Shown here: piece by piece, positions 54,701 to 62,533 of the stretch
Layout: each line of letters starts with the position of its first letter
Numbering within the stretch: position 1 is the first letter of the stretch
Assembly: GCA_900770395.1 (NCBI GenBank)
Contig: CAAGKM010000023.1
Location: 1-64,000 of the forward strand
Length of the DNA stretch: 64,000 bases
Source of the DNA: an uncultured Prevotella sp.
Lineage (GTDB): Bacteria > Bacteroidota > Bacteroidia > Bacteroidales > Bacteroidaceae
Direction of reading: 5' to 3'
Translations under genes and position numbers: made by a program
Notes under the pieces: model-generated
The model's input: only the letters and a program-made list of their open reading frames with translations
The model's database searches: none
Told to the model about the DNA's origin: nothing

Positions 54701-54965
54701 TAACCGCTACATGGAGAATGGTGACTACTTCAAGATTAAGGCTGTAACCCTTGGTTACGACTTCAAGAAGGCTTGGAAGGCTTGTCCGTTCCAGCAGCTC
54801 CGTCTTTATGTACAGGCTCAGAACCTTTACACATTCACAGGCTACACTGGTCTCGATCCTGAGGTTGGCTCTGCAGGTGGCGCTGATAGCTGGGCATCAG
54901 GCATTGACCTCGGTCTTTACCCGCCATCTCGTACATATCTCGTAGGTGTTAACATTAAATTCTAA
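51729..54965 (+). CDS. SusC-family TonB-dependent transporter (second locus)
   Basis: A 1078-residue outer-membrane transporter. Signal peptide cut after GISAQ; carboxypeptidase-D-like domain ~30-105 (NIVKGLVNDENGDPVIGATV); TonB-box-like LNDVVVIGYG; plug with VLKDAASAAIYGARGANGVI; barrel ending in YLVGVNIKF. Codons are strongly T-ending (GGT, GCT, CGT, TCT) over much of the gene, unlike the xus genes, suggesting high expression. It heads an operon with SusD, a small lipoprotein and, beyond an attenuator-like hairpin, two membrane-protein/propeller pairs. The shared operator suggests a xylan-derived cargo. Confidence 0.9.
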   Translation: MMNFKLNKKPLMMLFLFCLFPLGISAQNIVKGLVNDENGDPVIGATVRVLGTNNGTVTDLDGHFQVNATPNAQLSVSYVGYETQKVNVGGQKNLTIVLKSEDTTLNDVVVIGYGTMKKKLVTGATVQVKGDDIAKLNTTNALEAMASSSPGVQITQSSSQPGKGFNVTIRGKGTIGNSAPLYVIDGVPGGNLDGINPADIESIDVLKDAASAAIYGARGANGVILVTTKQGKTGKVELSYNGSVGWSNCYKRPQLLNAQQYMAIMDEYSFNTSGQKVDFSAYIPQNVLDKVADGWTGTDWWGAFENKNAVQQNHSVTLTGGSDRSKFAMSYTYTGNEGIMGADVASYYNRHTIRINSDHVLLKAKDFDVITIGENISIGYNKSHDLAEGGMYWSYIHSLLQTNPLVPMYANEIDPNAAAGELYNHVNYGEGWNDYWFNNPYEGLTKGGFNSMAESRNLNANATAFITVQPIKGLKWRAQFNYNWNAGAYRSYGEPRSPSAGSGTVTSYNVSQSSNMSSNWSVENTLTYALPDIKGHNITVMAGQSFQSTAWGTNLSGSNSVNAGSQFATLKGWNSAYLANFSTDLALATLSGSPNDDEYLASWFGRVTWDYKERYMATVTMRYDGSSIFNKGHRWGSFPSVSAGWVISNEKFMESTQSWMDFLKIRASWGQNGNNSIAKYQYLATIAQSSSAGDSGYKFSDDYSFTLSGTPNVGAYANIVPNPDVTWETSEQLDLGLDARFLGSRLGVNFDWYKKTTKDWLIVAPRIAIEGTNPAYINGGDVQNTGIELGLSWNDRVGKDFSYSASVNIATNKNKVTRIANENGYINGTSSVLSQGTEYIYRAEVGKPIGYFYGMSYSGIWQNQEQIDAARAAGKAVLDNAQPGDCIWDDYNGDGVITYAEGAACDRHEIGNPNPDVTLGINLGINWKGLDFSVNGAGAFGQQIMRSYRSFADSWWHNYDTTIFDRWHGEGTSNTQPRISGTGHNNTVWVSNRYMENGDYFKIKAVTLGYDFKKAWKACPFQQLRLYVQAQNLYTFTGYTGLDPEVGSAGGADSWASGIDLGLYPPSRTYLVGVNIKF

Positions 54966-54977
54966 TACGAAAAAGTT

Positions 54978-56897
54978 ATGAAGAAATATATTTTATCAGC
55001 AATAGCTGTTTGTTCAGCAACTATATTTACATCCTGCGATGACATGTTGGACACCGATCCACGTGTTACTGACGCAACATCGGCCACCTTCCCGGGTAAG
55101 ATCGCAGATGTTGAGGCTTTGAATACTGCAACCTATAGTATTATGAATACAATGGGGGGCGGTGATTCAGACACACAGAACCCATTCTACTGGTGGGAAC
55201 TCATGTCTGATAACTGCTTCGGCGCTGGCGGTCTTCAGGACAATAAGGTTAAGGCTTTGCATCATCTCGTTCAGATGAGTTCAGACCAGTATCAGCAGGC
55301 TTTTGTCCTCCTTTATGGTGGTATCAACCGCGCAAACAACCAGATTGAGACAATCGACAACGTTGACTGGACTGGTAATGAGAAAAAGCGTAACCAGCTT
55401 CTTGGTGAGGGTTACTTCATGCGTGGTCTCTACACTCTCTGGCTCACACAGCTGTATGGCGATGTGCCATTGATCACTTCTACTACTATCACGGAAGAGA
55501 TGAAGAAACAGGTAAGTGCAGAGGAAGTTATCTATCCTCAGATTCTATCCGACCTCGTATCAGGTCAGAATCTTATGAGCACAGATAAGAGCTCTGGTCA
55601 CGCCAACAAATATGTCGCAGAGGCATTTATAGCCCGCGCCTATATGTTCTGGGCAGGTTTCTATAAGGGCGTTAAAGATCTTTCCACAGGCTCTGCTCCT
55701 GCTATCAACCTTGTTGAGCAGGAGGGCTGTTCAGCAGCTTCTCTTTCTCAGGCAGATGTAATTAACGGTCTTAAGGAAGTGGCTTCTCCTGCTTCAGGTT
55801 ACGATCTTCTCGAAGACTACCGCTCACTTTGGCAGTACTCTAACAGCTATGTTTGGGATGAGACACAGAAAGCTCTCGAGACTGGTGAAGGTCATGCATG
55901 TAAGTTCATCGCTGACATGAAGCGTGAGCACTGCTTCGACCAGCCGGGTATGGGTAATGGTAACAAGGAGGAACTCTTCCAGATTCAGTTCATGAATGCT
56001 TCCCGTTGGTCTATCGATAGTTCTACAGGTGGAATATACTCATGTGCACGTATGTATTGCAACTATCTTTCTGTATTCTGGTCTCTCCGTTTGAACGGGC
56101 ACAACGGTGACCGTAACTTCACTTATCCGTTCACTCAGGGTTGGGGACAGGGTACTCCTTCAAACAATATCTGGGACGATTGGACAATTGCTGAGAACGA
56201 AGGCGGCTACACTGACATCCGTAAGCTCGGTTCTTTGATTGACGGTGTTACTGAGAATAAGGAAATCGATTATGAATTCGTAAAAGACTGTTGTGAGGCT
56301 TCCGGTTTTGGCGTAAAGAAGTACAATGGCGTTACTCTTGATGCTTTAACAGGTGATACACCTTGGTGGGATTATGCAGGTGGCGAAGACTTCAAGGGCA
56401 CACTTGAAAACCCAATGCAGGGTGATCATTTCGAGGACTTCTACCTCATGCGTTATGCTGACGTTCTCCTTATGCTCTCAGAGCTCACAGGTGAAGCCGA
56501 GTACATGAACAGGGTTCAGAAGCGTGCCGGTGTTCCTGAGACACCTTATTCTTTGAAAGAACTTCAGAACCAGCGCCGTTGGGAGTTCGCATTTGAAGGT
56601 CTCCGCTTCAACGACATGCGCCGTTGGTCTGGCAAGGGTGGTGGCGAGTCTTGCTACGCAGCTAAGGCTCTTCAGGCACAGGCTGGTAAGCAGATGGTTG
56701 TCAAGGGTAATGTTGCCAGCAAGACAGCTATGAAGCACATGACTTGCTCTTGGGCAAAGCGTTATGCTGACACTGACGGTTTCTTGGCTAAGCCACAGTC
56801 GCAGATTACGCTTATGAACGGTAACCTCATTCAGAACCCAGGCTGGGATGAAGCAACCCCAGAGACTGAGAAACAGTATGTCGATCTCTATAATTAA
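54978..56897 (+). CDS. SusD-family surface lipoprotein (second locus)
   Basis: A 639-residue lipoprotein, lipobox FTSC (DDMLDTDPRVTD). SusD helices include GEGYFMRGLYTLWLTQLYGDV, and the C-terminal signature includes LMRYADVLLMLSEL and QRRWEFAFEGLRFNDMRRW. It follows SusC by 12 nt and shows the same T-ending codon preference. It forms the surface lid for the 51729 porin. The ligand is unknown but presumably a xylan fragment, from the operator. Confidence 0.9.
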   Translation: MKKYILSAIAVCSATIFTSCDDMLDTDPRVTDATSATFPGKIADVEALNTATYSIMNTMGGGDSDTQNPFYWWELMSDNCFGAGGLQDNKVKALHHLVQMSSDQYQQAFVLLYGGINRANNQIETIDNVDWTGNEKKRNQLLGEGYFMRGLYTLWLTQLYGDVPLITSTTITEEMKKQVSAEEVIYPQILSDLVSGQNLMSTDKSSGHANKYVAEAFIARAYMFWAGFYKGVKDLSTGSAPAINLVEQEGCSAASLSQADVINGLKEVASPASGYDLLEDYRSLWQYSNSYVWDETQKALETGEGHACKFIADMKREHCFDQPGMGNGNKEELFQIQFMNASRWSIDSSTGGIYSCARMYCNYLSVFWSLRLNGHNGDRNFTYPFTQGWGQGTPSNNIWDDWTIAENEGGYTDIRKLGSLIDGVTENKEIDYEFVKDCCEASGFGVKKYNGVTLDALTGDTPWWDYAGGEDFKGTLENPMQGDHFEDFYLMRYADVLLMLSELTGEAEYMNRVQKRAGVPETPYSLKELQNQRRWEFAFEGLRFNDMRRWSGKGGGESCYAAKALQAQAGKQMVVKGNVASKTAMKHMTCSWAKRYADTDGFLAKPQSQITLMNGNLIQNPGWDEATPETEKQYVDLYN

Positions 56898-56916
56898 TTA
56901 AAATAGAATTCAAAAT

Positions 56917-57654
56917 ATGAAAAAGATATTTTTGTTTTTAGCAGCAGTATGTCTTCTTGTCGCCTGCGATCCCACTTCTGAGGATATTAAGAATGGCGGA
57001 AACATCTCTGCTGACGAGCTTAAGGCTAAGTCTTCCGTTACTGTTGACAAGGATGCCAGTGGGCAGAATGGTAATGTAATCACCTGCACCACCTCTGCTC
57101 CTGTAAATGCGAAGTGGACTATTTCAGGTAAGGATTTTTACAGCAACTATGCTACTAAGAAGGTGAAGCTCGGTGAGCATACCGTTACTTTGACAGGTCT
57201 CTGTGCTGACGGTACAGTTGTTACTGTTGACTTTCCTGTTACTGTTCAGACCATTACAGACCCACTTACCAGGTATTATATCTATGGTGATCCAAGTTTA
57301 GGTCAGGCACCTTTCTCTCCTGCTGCATGGGATGCTGCTGAAATGCGTTTCAGCGACAACGAAGGTAAGCATTTGCCATTCCTCTCTGACGAAGTATATT
57401 GGGGCTTCAAGACCCTTATATTCGACATCTCTGACGCAACACCAGATTGCGCAGGCCGTATCATGAACGGTTGGTGGAGTGCCCGTTACGATGGCGACAA
57501 GGATGTTCAGTTTACTAATGGTCTTTGGGAGCTTCCTCTCACCGAAGACATTGCTAAGGACTGTGCACGCGGTAACGGTGGTGCAGGAAAGGATCTTGAC
57601 ATCATGGTTACTTCTGGTAGTATGACTGTTAATGCTGTTTATTATGAGGAATAA
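56917..57654 (+). CDS. Small surface lipoprotein in SGBP position
   Basis: A 245-residue lipoprotein (lipobox LLVAC). The first ~100 residues form a PKD/Ig-like module (NVITCTTSAPVNAKWTISGK, VKLGEHTVTLTGL). The C-terminal ~130 residues contain WGFKTLIFDIS and MNGWWSARYDG, aromatic-rich strands as in carbohydrate-binding sandwiches. It follows SusD by 19 nt, where surface glycan-binding proteins are encoded, and it is shorter than most of them. Binding function is inferred from position and composition; I do not recognise a named family. Confidence 0.72.
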   Translation: MKKIFLFLAAVCLLVACDPTSEDIKNGGNISADELKAKSSVTVDKDASGQNGNVITCTTSAPVNAKWTISGKDFYSNYATKKVKLGEHTVTLTGLCADGTVVTVDFPVTVQTITDPLTRYYIYGDPSLGQAPFSPAAWDAAEMRFSDNEGKHLPFLSDEVYWGFKTLIFDISDATPDCAGRIMNGWWSARYDGDKDVQFTNGLWELPLTEDIAKDCARGNGGAGKDLDIMVTSGSMTVNAVYYEE

Positions 57655-57678
57655 TATTTCCTTGTTAAAATAGAATTT

Positions 57679-57710
57679 AGGGTTGGCTCGAAAGAGTCAA
57701 TCCTTTTTTC
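57679..57710 (+). terminator. Hairpin with T-run between the SusCD genes and the membrane/propeller genes
   Basis: AGGGTTGGCTC-GAAA-GAGTCAATCCT pairs with two G-T pairs and is followed by TTTTTT. There is no recognisable promoter between it and the gene at 57749, so it probably acts as a partial terminator lowering expression of the downstream genes. Confidence 0.7.
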
Positions 57711-57748
57711 GTGTTTATAAATGATAAGTTTCCATACTCTAAATATAA

Positions 57749-59488
57749 ATGGTAAATAGAAAAATAATCAGTGAGGTTTCTCTCTATGGAAGTATTTTGG
57801 CTTTCATTGCTTTTGTTGTATATATACTATATGTAAATCAGGAAGTTATATATACAGCGCACGACCGTTCAGAATTTCTGTATGGCAGCACCTTTTTCAA
57901 TAGTGTAATGTCAAGACCGTTCGGGGCGATTCAGTATGTTGGAGGTTGGCTGACACAGTTCTTCTATTATCCAGCCTTAGGTGCTGCAATGTTGGGAGGT
58001 ATCTGGCTACTTATCATCATTGTCGGTATAAAGGCATTCGGGCTGAAAGGAGGTGCCACAGCATTGATGCTCCTGCCAGTGGCTTGTCTTCTTACATCCA
58101 TTGTTGATTTAGGCTATTGGATTTATTTCCTGACAATCAGAGGCTACTGGTTCTCACAGTCAGTAGGGCTTCTTCTTATGTTGCTGCTGTTGTGGGCGGG
58201 AAGATGCACACCCCGCAAATGGCATTTTATCTGGTATATTACAGGTTTTCTCATCTATCCGGTGTTAGGATGGTTTGCCTTGCTTTTCGTGCTCAGCCTG
58301 GCACTTATGGACAAACCTTCATGGCGTGAGATTGTTAGTTTTCTCGTACTTGTCTTTACGGCAAGCATCTGGCATAATCTTCTTTATTCAAATATGAAGT
58401 CCGAGGATGTCGCAATGGCGGGATTTCCACGTTTCGCAACTCCCTCCGACATAAGTTCTAAACTCTCCATCCCCTTTTGGATTGTGGGGGGCGTCATTGT
58501 ACTCATTCCACTTTGTGGAAGATATCTTGCCAAATGGTTTGTTCCTGTGTTGTGTACAGTTGCTGGTATAACCATCACATCCTCACTCATGTTCAGTGAC
58601 AGGAACTATATCGACGAGATGCGGATGTCACGCAGTGCAGAGGCAAATAACTGGAAGGAGGTTGCGGCTATTGCAGAACACGCCAAGCATCCTACCAGCT
58701 CGATGATTATGCTCAAGAATATTGCACTTATGAACGAAGGCACTTTGCTTGATCGTTCTTTTGCTATGGGCAACGAGACATTCAGTATGTGCAATCCGGA
58801 TTCCGTTCATGTCAGTTTCCTTGAAATAGCAGCGCCAGTGACATATTACAACTATGGCATGCTGAATGAGGCATTCCGCCTTAGTTTTGAATGTGCTGTT
58901 CAGGCAGGGTTTTCTCCAATTTATCTTAAAATGCTTGCACGCTGTGCACATGCCAATGGTGAAGACAATCTTGCCAACCGTTATATAGAACAGCTCCACC
59001 GTCATCCTTTCTACAGTAACTGGCAACCTGAACAGGTATCAGAGAAGATTCGCGAACTGCATAATGCCTATCCTGATGAGATCACAGGCGTGGAGAGCAG
59101 TGATGGATATATTGTTAACAGTATCAGTCTTTGGTATGAGTCGGATAGCAAGTTGGCGTCAGAACAGGCTTTGTTTTATTCCATGATGCGAAGAGACTCA
59201 AAACGTTTCTGGGCCTCATTCCGAAAGTTTATCAAGACGCACATGGATGAGGAGTTTCCTGTGCCAGTGGCAGAGGCATACATCATGTATATGGACAAGG
59301 CTCCGGAAAAGAAACGGGTTATGATTCCTATTAATAAGGATCTATATGAACGATATAAGCAATTCTGGGCTTCTCTCGAAAATTATGCAAGATCTGGCAT
59401 GAGCCGGGAAGCTGTTGCCGAGAAAATGCGCTCAGATTACGGCGATACATATTGGTATTATAACATTTTCAGCCGAAGAGTTTATTAA
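57749..59488 (+). CDS. DUF6057-like polytopic membrane protein, copy B
   Basis: A 579-residue protein. About eight hydrophobic segments occupy residues ~10-290 (LYGSILAFIAFVVYILYV, then the shared block TQFFYYPALGAA, then GLLLMLLLLWAG and others). The C-terminal ~290 residues are soluble and TPR-like (LNEAFRLSFECAVQAGF, MLARCAHANGEDNLANRYI, HPFYSNW). It is the longest of the three copies. The next gene, a propeller lipoprotein, follows by 44 nt. Probably an inner-membrane protein working with that lipoprotein; role unknown. Confidence 0.72.
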   Translation: MVNRKIISEVSLYGSILAFIAFVVYILYVNQEVIYTAHDRSEFLYGSTFFNSVMSRPFGAIQYVGGWLTQFFYYPALGAAMLGGIWLLIIIVGIKAFGLKGGATALMLLPVACLLTSIVDLGYWIYFLTIRGYWFSQSVGLLLMLLLLWAGRCTPRKWHFIWYITGFLIYPVLGWFALLFVLSLALMDKPSWREIVSFLVLVFTASIWHNLLYSNMKSEDVAMAGFPRFATPSDISSKLSIPFWIVGGVIVLIPLCGRYLAKWFVPVLCTVAGITITSSLMFSDRNYIDEMRMSRSAEANNWKEVAAIAEHAKHPTSSMIMLKNIALMNEGTLLDRSFAMGNETFSMCNPDSVHVSFLEIAAPVTYYNYGMLNEAFRLSFECAVQAGFSPIYLKMLARCAHANGEDNLANRYIEQLHRHPFYSNWQPEQVSEKIRELHNAYPDEITGVESSDGYIVNSISLWYESDSKLASEQALFYSMMRRDSKRFWASFRKFIKTHMDEEFPVPVAEAYIMYMDKAPEKKRVMIPINKDLYERYKQFWASLENYARSGMSREAVAEKMRSDYGDTYWYYNIFSRRVY

Positions 59489-59532
59489 TATCGCTTACAA
59501 AGTATTATAAAAAATGATTTCAAGATAAAAAA

Positions 59533-61035
59533 ATGAAAAGAGATATTCTTTCCTGTTGTCAGATACTGGCTGTTGCCTTGCTTCTGTTATCGTCGTGTGT
59601 GAATCATCCCGATGTGCCGTCTGAAAGCAAAAAGACAAACTGTCTGCCTGCCATATATCCTGACTATTGTGATGTTACAATACCATGCAATATTGCACCG
59701 CTGAACTTCATGCTTCCTGTAGGGGAGTATAGCAGGTGTGTCTCCCGTATCACTACTCCCGACGGCAAGCAGCAGACCTATGGTGACGGCGTGAAGGTGC
59801 TGATTCCTGAGGACGAATGGCAGACCATGCTCAGTGCATCGAAGGGCAAGAGCATGAAGGTTGAGGTATGGGGCGAGAAAGACGGTCAGTGGCTCTCGTT
59901 CAAACCGTTTGAGATAAAGGTAGCCGAAGAGCCTGTCGATGAATATATCTCCTACCGTCTTATCGAACCGACATACGTTGCATGGAGCTATATGTCTATC
60001 TCCCAACGTAAAGTCTCTTCTTTTGAAGAAAATGAGATTTTTAACAACGAGGTTACCTCTATCGACAGAAAGAAGGGCCAGTGCATCAACTGCCATAGCT
60101 ATCAGAACTACAAGACCGACAATATGCTCTTTCATGTGCGTCTCTCCAATGGTGCTACCGTTATTGTGAACGACGGCAAAGTATCGAAGGTAAATCTCAA
60201 ACGCGACTACACTATCTCTGCCGGTGTATATCCTTCATGGCATCCCACAGCAAAACTTGTTGCCTTCTCCACTAATACTACCCGGCAGGCATTCCATACG
60301 CAGAATCATAACAAAATTGAGGTCTATGATGAGGCAAGCGACCTTATTCTCTATGATATAGAAAAAGACTCGGTAAGCGTCATCAGCGCAGACTCTACTC
60401 TCTTGGAGGTATATCCTACATGGTCGCCAGACGGCAAATACCTTTACTACTGCAAGACTGTTCCGCTTCCAGAAGAGATGAAAGGGAAGGATATCAGAAC
60501 GACTTATCCCAAAGTGCAATATAACCTTTATCGTCGCCAGTTTGACGTGGCAACCCATAAATTCGGTGAGGAAGAACTCGTATATGATGCTGTTTCGCAG
60601 GATAAGAGTGCAACCTTGCCACGTATAAGTCCTGACGGCAGATATCTGATGTTTGCCGAGGGACGATATGGCTGTTTTCATAGCCGTCACGAGGAGGCGG
60701 ACATCGTCTGTATTCCTTTGCGGCAGGACACTGCTATTGTCGAGAAATCGTCAGCCCTCGACTTAACCCTTGCCAACAGCAAAGGTTATTCAGAGAGTTA
60801 CCCAACATGGTCGAGCAACGGGCACTGGATAATGATTGCCAGCCGCCGCTACGACGGCAACTACAGCCGCGTATATTTTGCCTATTTCAAGGACGGGAAA
60901 GTAGGAAAAGCATTCCTTCTGCCTCAAGAGGATCCAGAAGAAAACACCTTACGCCTAAAGAGCTACAACCGTCCTGAGTTTATGGTTGAGCCTGTACGCA
61001 CCACTGTAAAAGAATTCAGCAGAGTGTTTAAATAA
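59533..61035 (+). CDS. TolB-like (PD40) propeller lipoprotein with CxNCH motif, copy B
   Basis: A 500-residue lipoprotein (lipobox LLSSC). It carries the same opening block (YPDYCDVTIPCNIAPLNFM), the linker YRLIEPTYVAW, and CINCH at Cys184, Cys187, His188. The PD40 strands are YPSWHPTAKLVAFSTN, YPTWSPDGKYLYYC, LPRISPDGRYLMF and YPTWSSNGHWIMIASRR. It is collinear with copies A and C along the whole length. Conservation of the CxNCH motif in otherwise diverged copies argues that it is functional. It lies 10 nt before membrane-protein copy C. Confidence 0.75.
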   Translation: MKRDILSCCQILAVALLLLSSCVNHPDVPSESKKTNCLPAIYPDYCDVTIPCNIAPLNFMLPVGEYSRCVSRITTPDGKQQTYGDGVKVLIPEDEWQTMLSASKGKSMKVEVWGEKDGQWLSFKPFEIKVAEEPVDEYISYRLIEPTYVAWSYMSISQRKVSSFEENEIFNNEVTSIDRKKGQCINCHSYQNYKTDNMLFHVRLSNGATVIVNDGKVSKVNLKRDYTISAGVYPSWHPTAKLVAFSTNTTRQAFHTQNHNKIEVYDEASDLILYDIEKDSVSVISADSTLLEVYPTWSPDGKYLYYCKTVPLPEEMKGKDIRTTYPKVQYNLYRRQFDVATHKFGEEELVYDAVSQDKSATLPRISPDGRYLMFAEGRYGCFHSRHEEADIVCIPLRQDTAIVEKSSALDLTLANSKGYSESYPTWSSNGHWIMIASRRYDGNYSRVYFAYFKDGKVGKAFLLPQEDPEENTLRLKSYNRPEFMVEPVRTTVKEFSRVFK

Positions 61036-61045
61036 TAATTTTTTT

Positions 61046-62533
61046 ATGAAGTCTCTACGTTGTATATGTACTATCCTATTTGGTGTGGCTGTCCTCCTCT
61101 TTTTCGGGGTGGCATACCCGCACCATCTGCATTATCAGGAGCAGTATCAGCTTTTCCTTTTTGACAGCTCCTATATGTGGGATGTTATTGCGTTGCCAGG
61201 CGGTGTTGCCGACCTGTTAGGACGCTTCTGTACGCAATTCTTCCTCTATGCCTGGGTGGGAGCTGCAATCATTGCTGTTCTACTCTCAGTGGTTCAGTTG
61301 CTGACACTATGCCTGGCGAATTGGGGCCGCTTCTACGGACTAAGCTATGTGCCCGCATTCCTGCTTTGGATCTTCCTGCTTAATGAGAATACGCTTATGG
61401 GCGGAGTATGGGCAGTTGTATTGACACTTTCAGCTTGTTGGGCAATCGACCAGTTGGCAGAGGGATGGACGCGTCGTATACTTACCGCGGTCTTCGTTCC
61501 CCTGCTCTTCTGGATTGCTGGACCGATAGGCATAGTGTTCTGCCTACTTCAGATTCGTCGCCCAAACCTTATTGTCTGGTATGTAGCCACACTGCTGCTC
61601 TTTGTCCTGCTGCCTGTTGTCCTGGCGCGGTATCTCCCCGTGTCTGATGACAGTCTATTGCGTGGCATACACTACCACCGCTATCCTACGGTGTTTCCGA
61701 CAATGCTTTGGATGGCAGCCCTCTCAACAGTATTGCTGGCAGCCGTTATCCGCAACATACAGAGGTGGGCAGGCTGCTCCTGCCGCTTGATGGTGACATT
61801 CGTTTCTTTTGCTGTGGTGGCTCTCCCTATGTGCATTATGGTATGGAAAAACTGCAATTTCAAGGCAGAGAAGACCATGAAATATGACTTTATGGCGTGC
61901 CATCAGCAATGGAACCGTATACTTGACACCATCGATGAAGAGAAGCCCAATAATCAGATTGGAGTTACAGTGCAAAACCTTGCATTGGCGATGCATGGCA
62001 CACTCCTCAACAAGATGTTCGAATACAACCAGAACGGCATGTCAGGTCTTCTTCCCAATGTTCAAAGCGATGCCACCAGTCCTATGCCTACAGCCGAAGC
62101 ATTCTATCAATTGGGGCTGACCTATATCGCCCAGCGAACAGTGTTCGAGGCTCAAGAAGCCATTCTTGACTTCCAGAAGAGTGCCCGTTGCTACAAACGT
62201 CTTGCACAGACAAACCTTATCAATGGCGACTATGAGGTGGCACGCAAATATCTCATGGCTCTCCAGAAAACTCTCTTCTATAGCAACTGGGCAAACGAGA
62301 CGCTCATCCTTCTTGGAGACGAGAATGCCATTGCCAAGCACCCAGAGTATGGCACTCTGCGTAAATTCGCAAATAAAAAGGATTTTTATTTTAGCGATAA
62401 TGTTACTCCTGAGATACTCGAGAGTCTTTATCTCAGCAATAAAAATAATTCCATCGCATACCAATATATGATGGCTTCTTTCATTCTGACCGGCGACCGT
62501 GATAAATTCTACAAATACGCTCCAAATAAATAA
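61046..62533 (+). CDS. DUF6057-like polytopic membrane protein, copy C
   Basis: A 495-residue protein. Hydrophobic segments over residues ~5-270 include FGVAVLLFFGVAY, the block TQFFLYAWVGAA (counterpart of TQFFYYPALGAA in copy B) and LFVLLPVVLARYL. The soluble C-terminal ~220 residues are TPR-like (RLAQTNLINGDYEVARKYLM, LFYSNW). Its stop codon directly abuts the start of propeller copy C, so the two are translationally coupled. Function unknown; same module logic as copies A and B. Confidence 0.7.
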   Translation: MKSLRCICTILFGVAVLLFFGVAYPHHLHYQEQYQLFLFDSSYMWDVIALPGGVADLLGRFCTQFFLYAWVGAAIIAVLLSVVQLLTLCLANWGRFYGLSYVPAFLLWIFLLNENTLMGGVWAVVLTLSACWAIDQLAEGWTRRILTAVFVPLLFWIAGPIGIVFCLLQIRRPNLIVWYVATLLLFVLLPVVLARYLPVSDDSLLRGIHYHRYPTVFPTMLWMAALSTVLLAAVIRNIQRWAGCSCRLMVTFVSFAVVALPMCIMVWKNCNFKAEKTMKYDFMACHQQWNRILDTIDEEKPNNQIGVTVQNLALAMHGTLLNKMFEYNQNGMSGLLPNVQSDATSPMPTAEAFYQLGLTYIAQRTVFEAQEAILDFQKSARCYKRLAQTNLINGDYEVARKYLMALQKTLFYSNWANETLILLGDENAIAKHPEYGTLRKFANKKDFYFSDNVTPEILESLYLSNKNNSIAYQYMMASFILTGDRDKFYKYAPNK

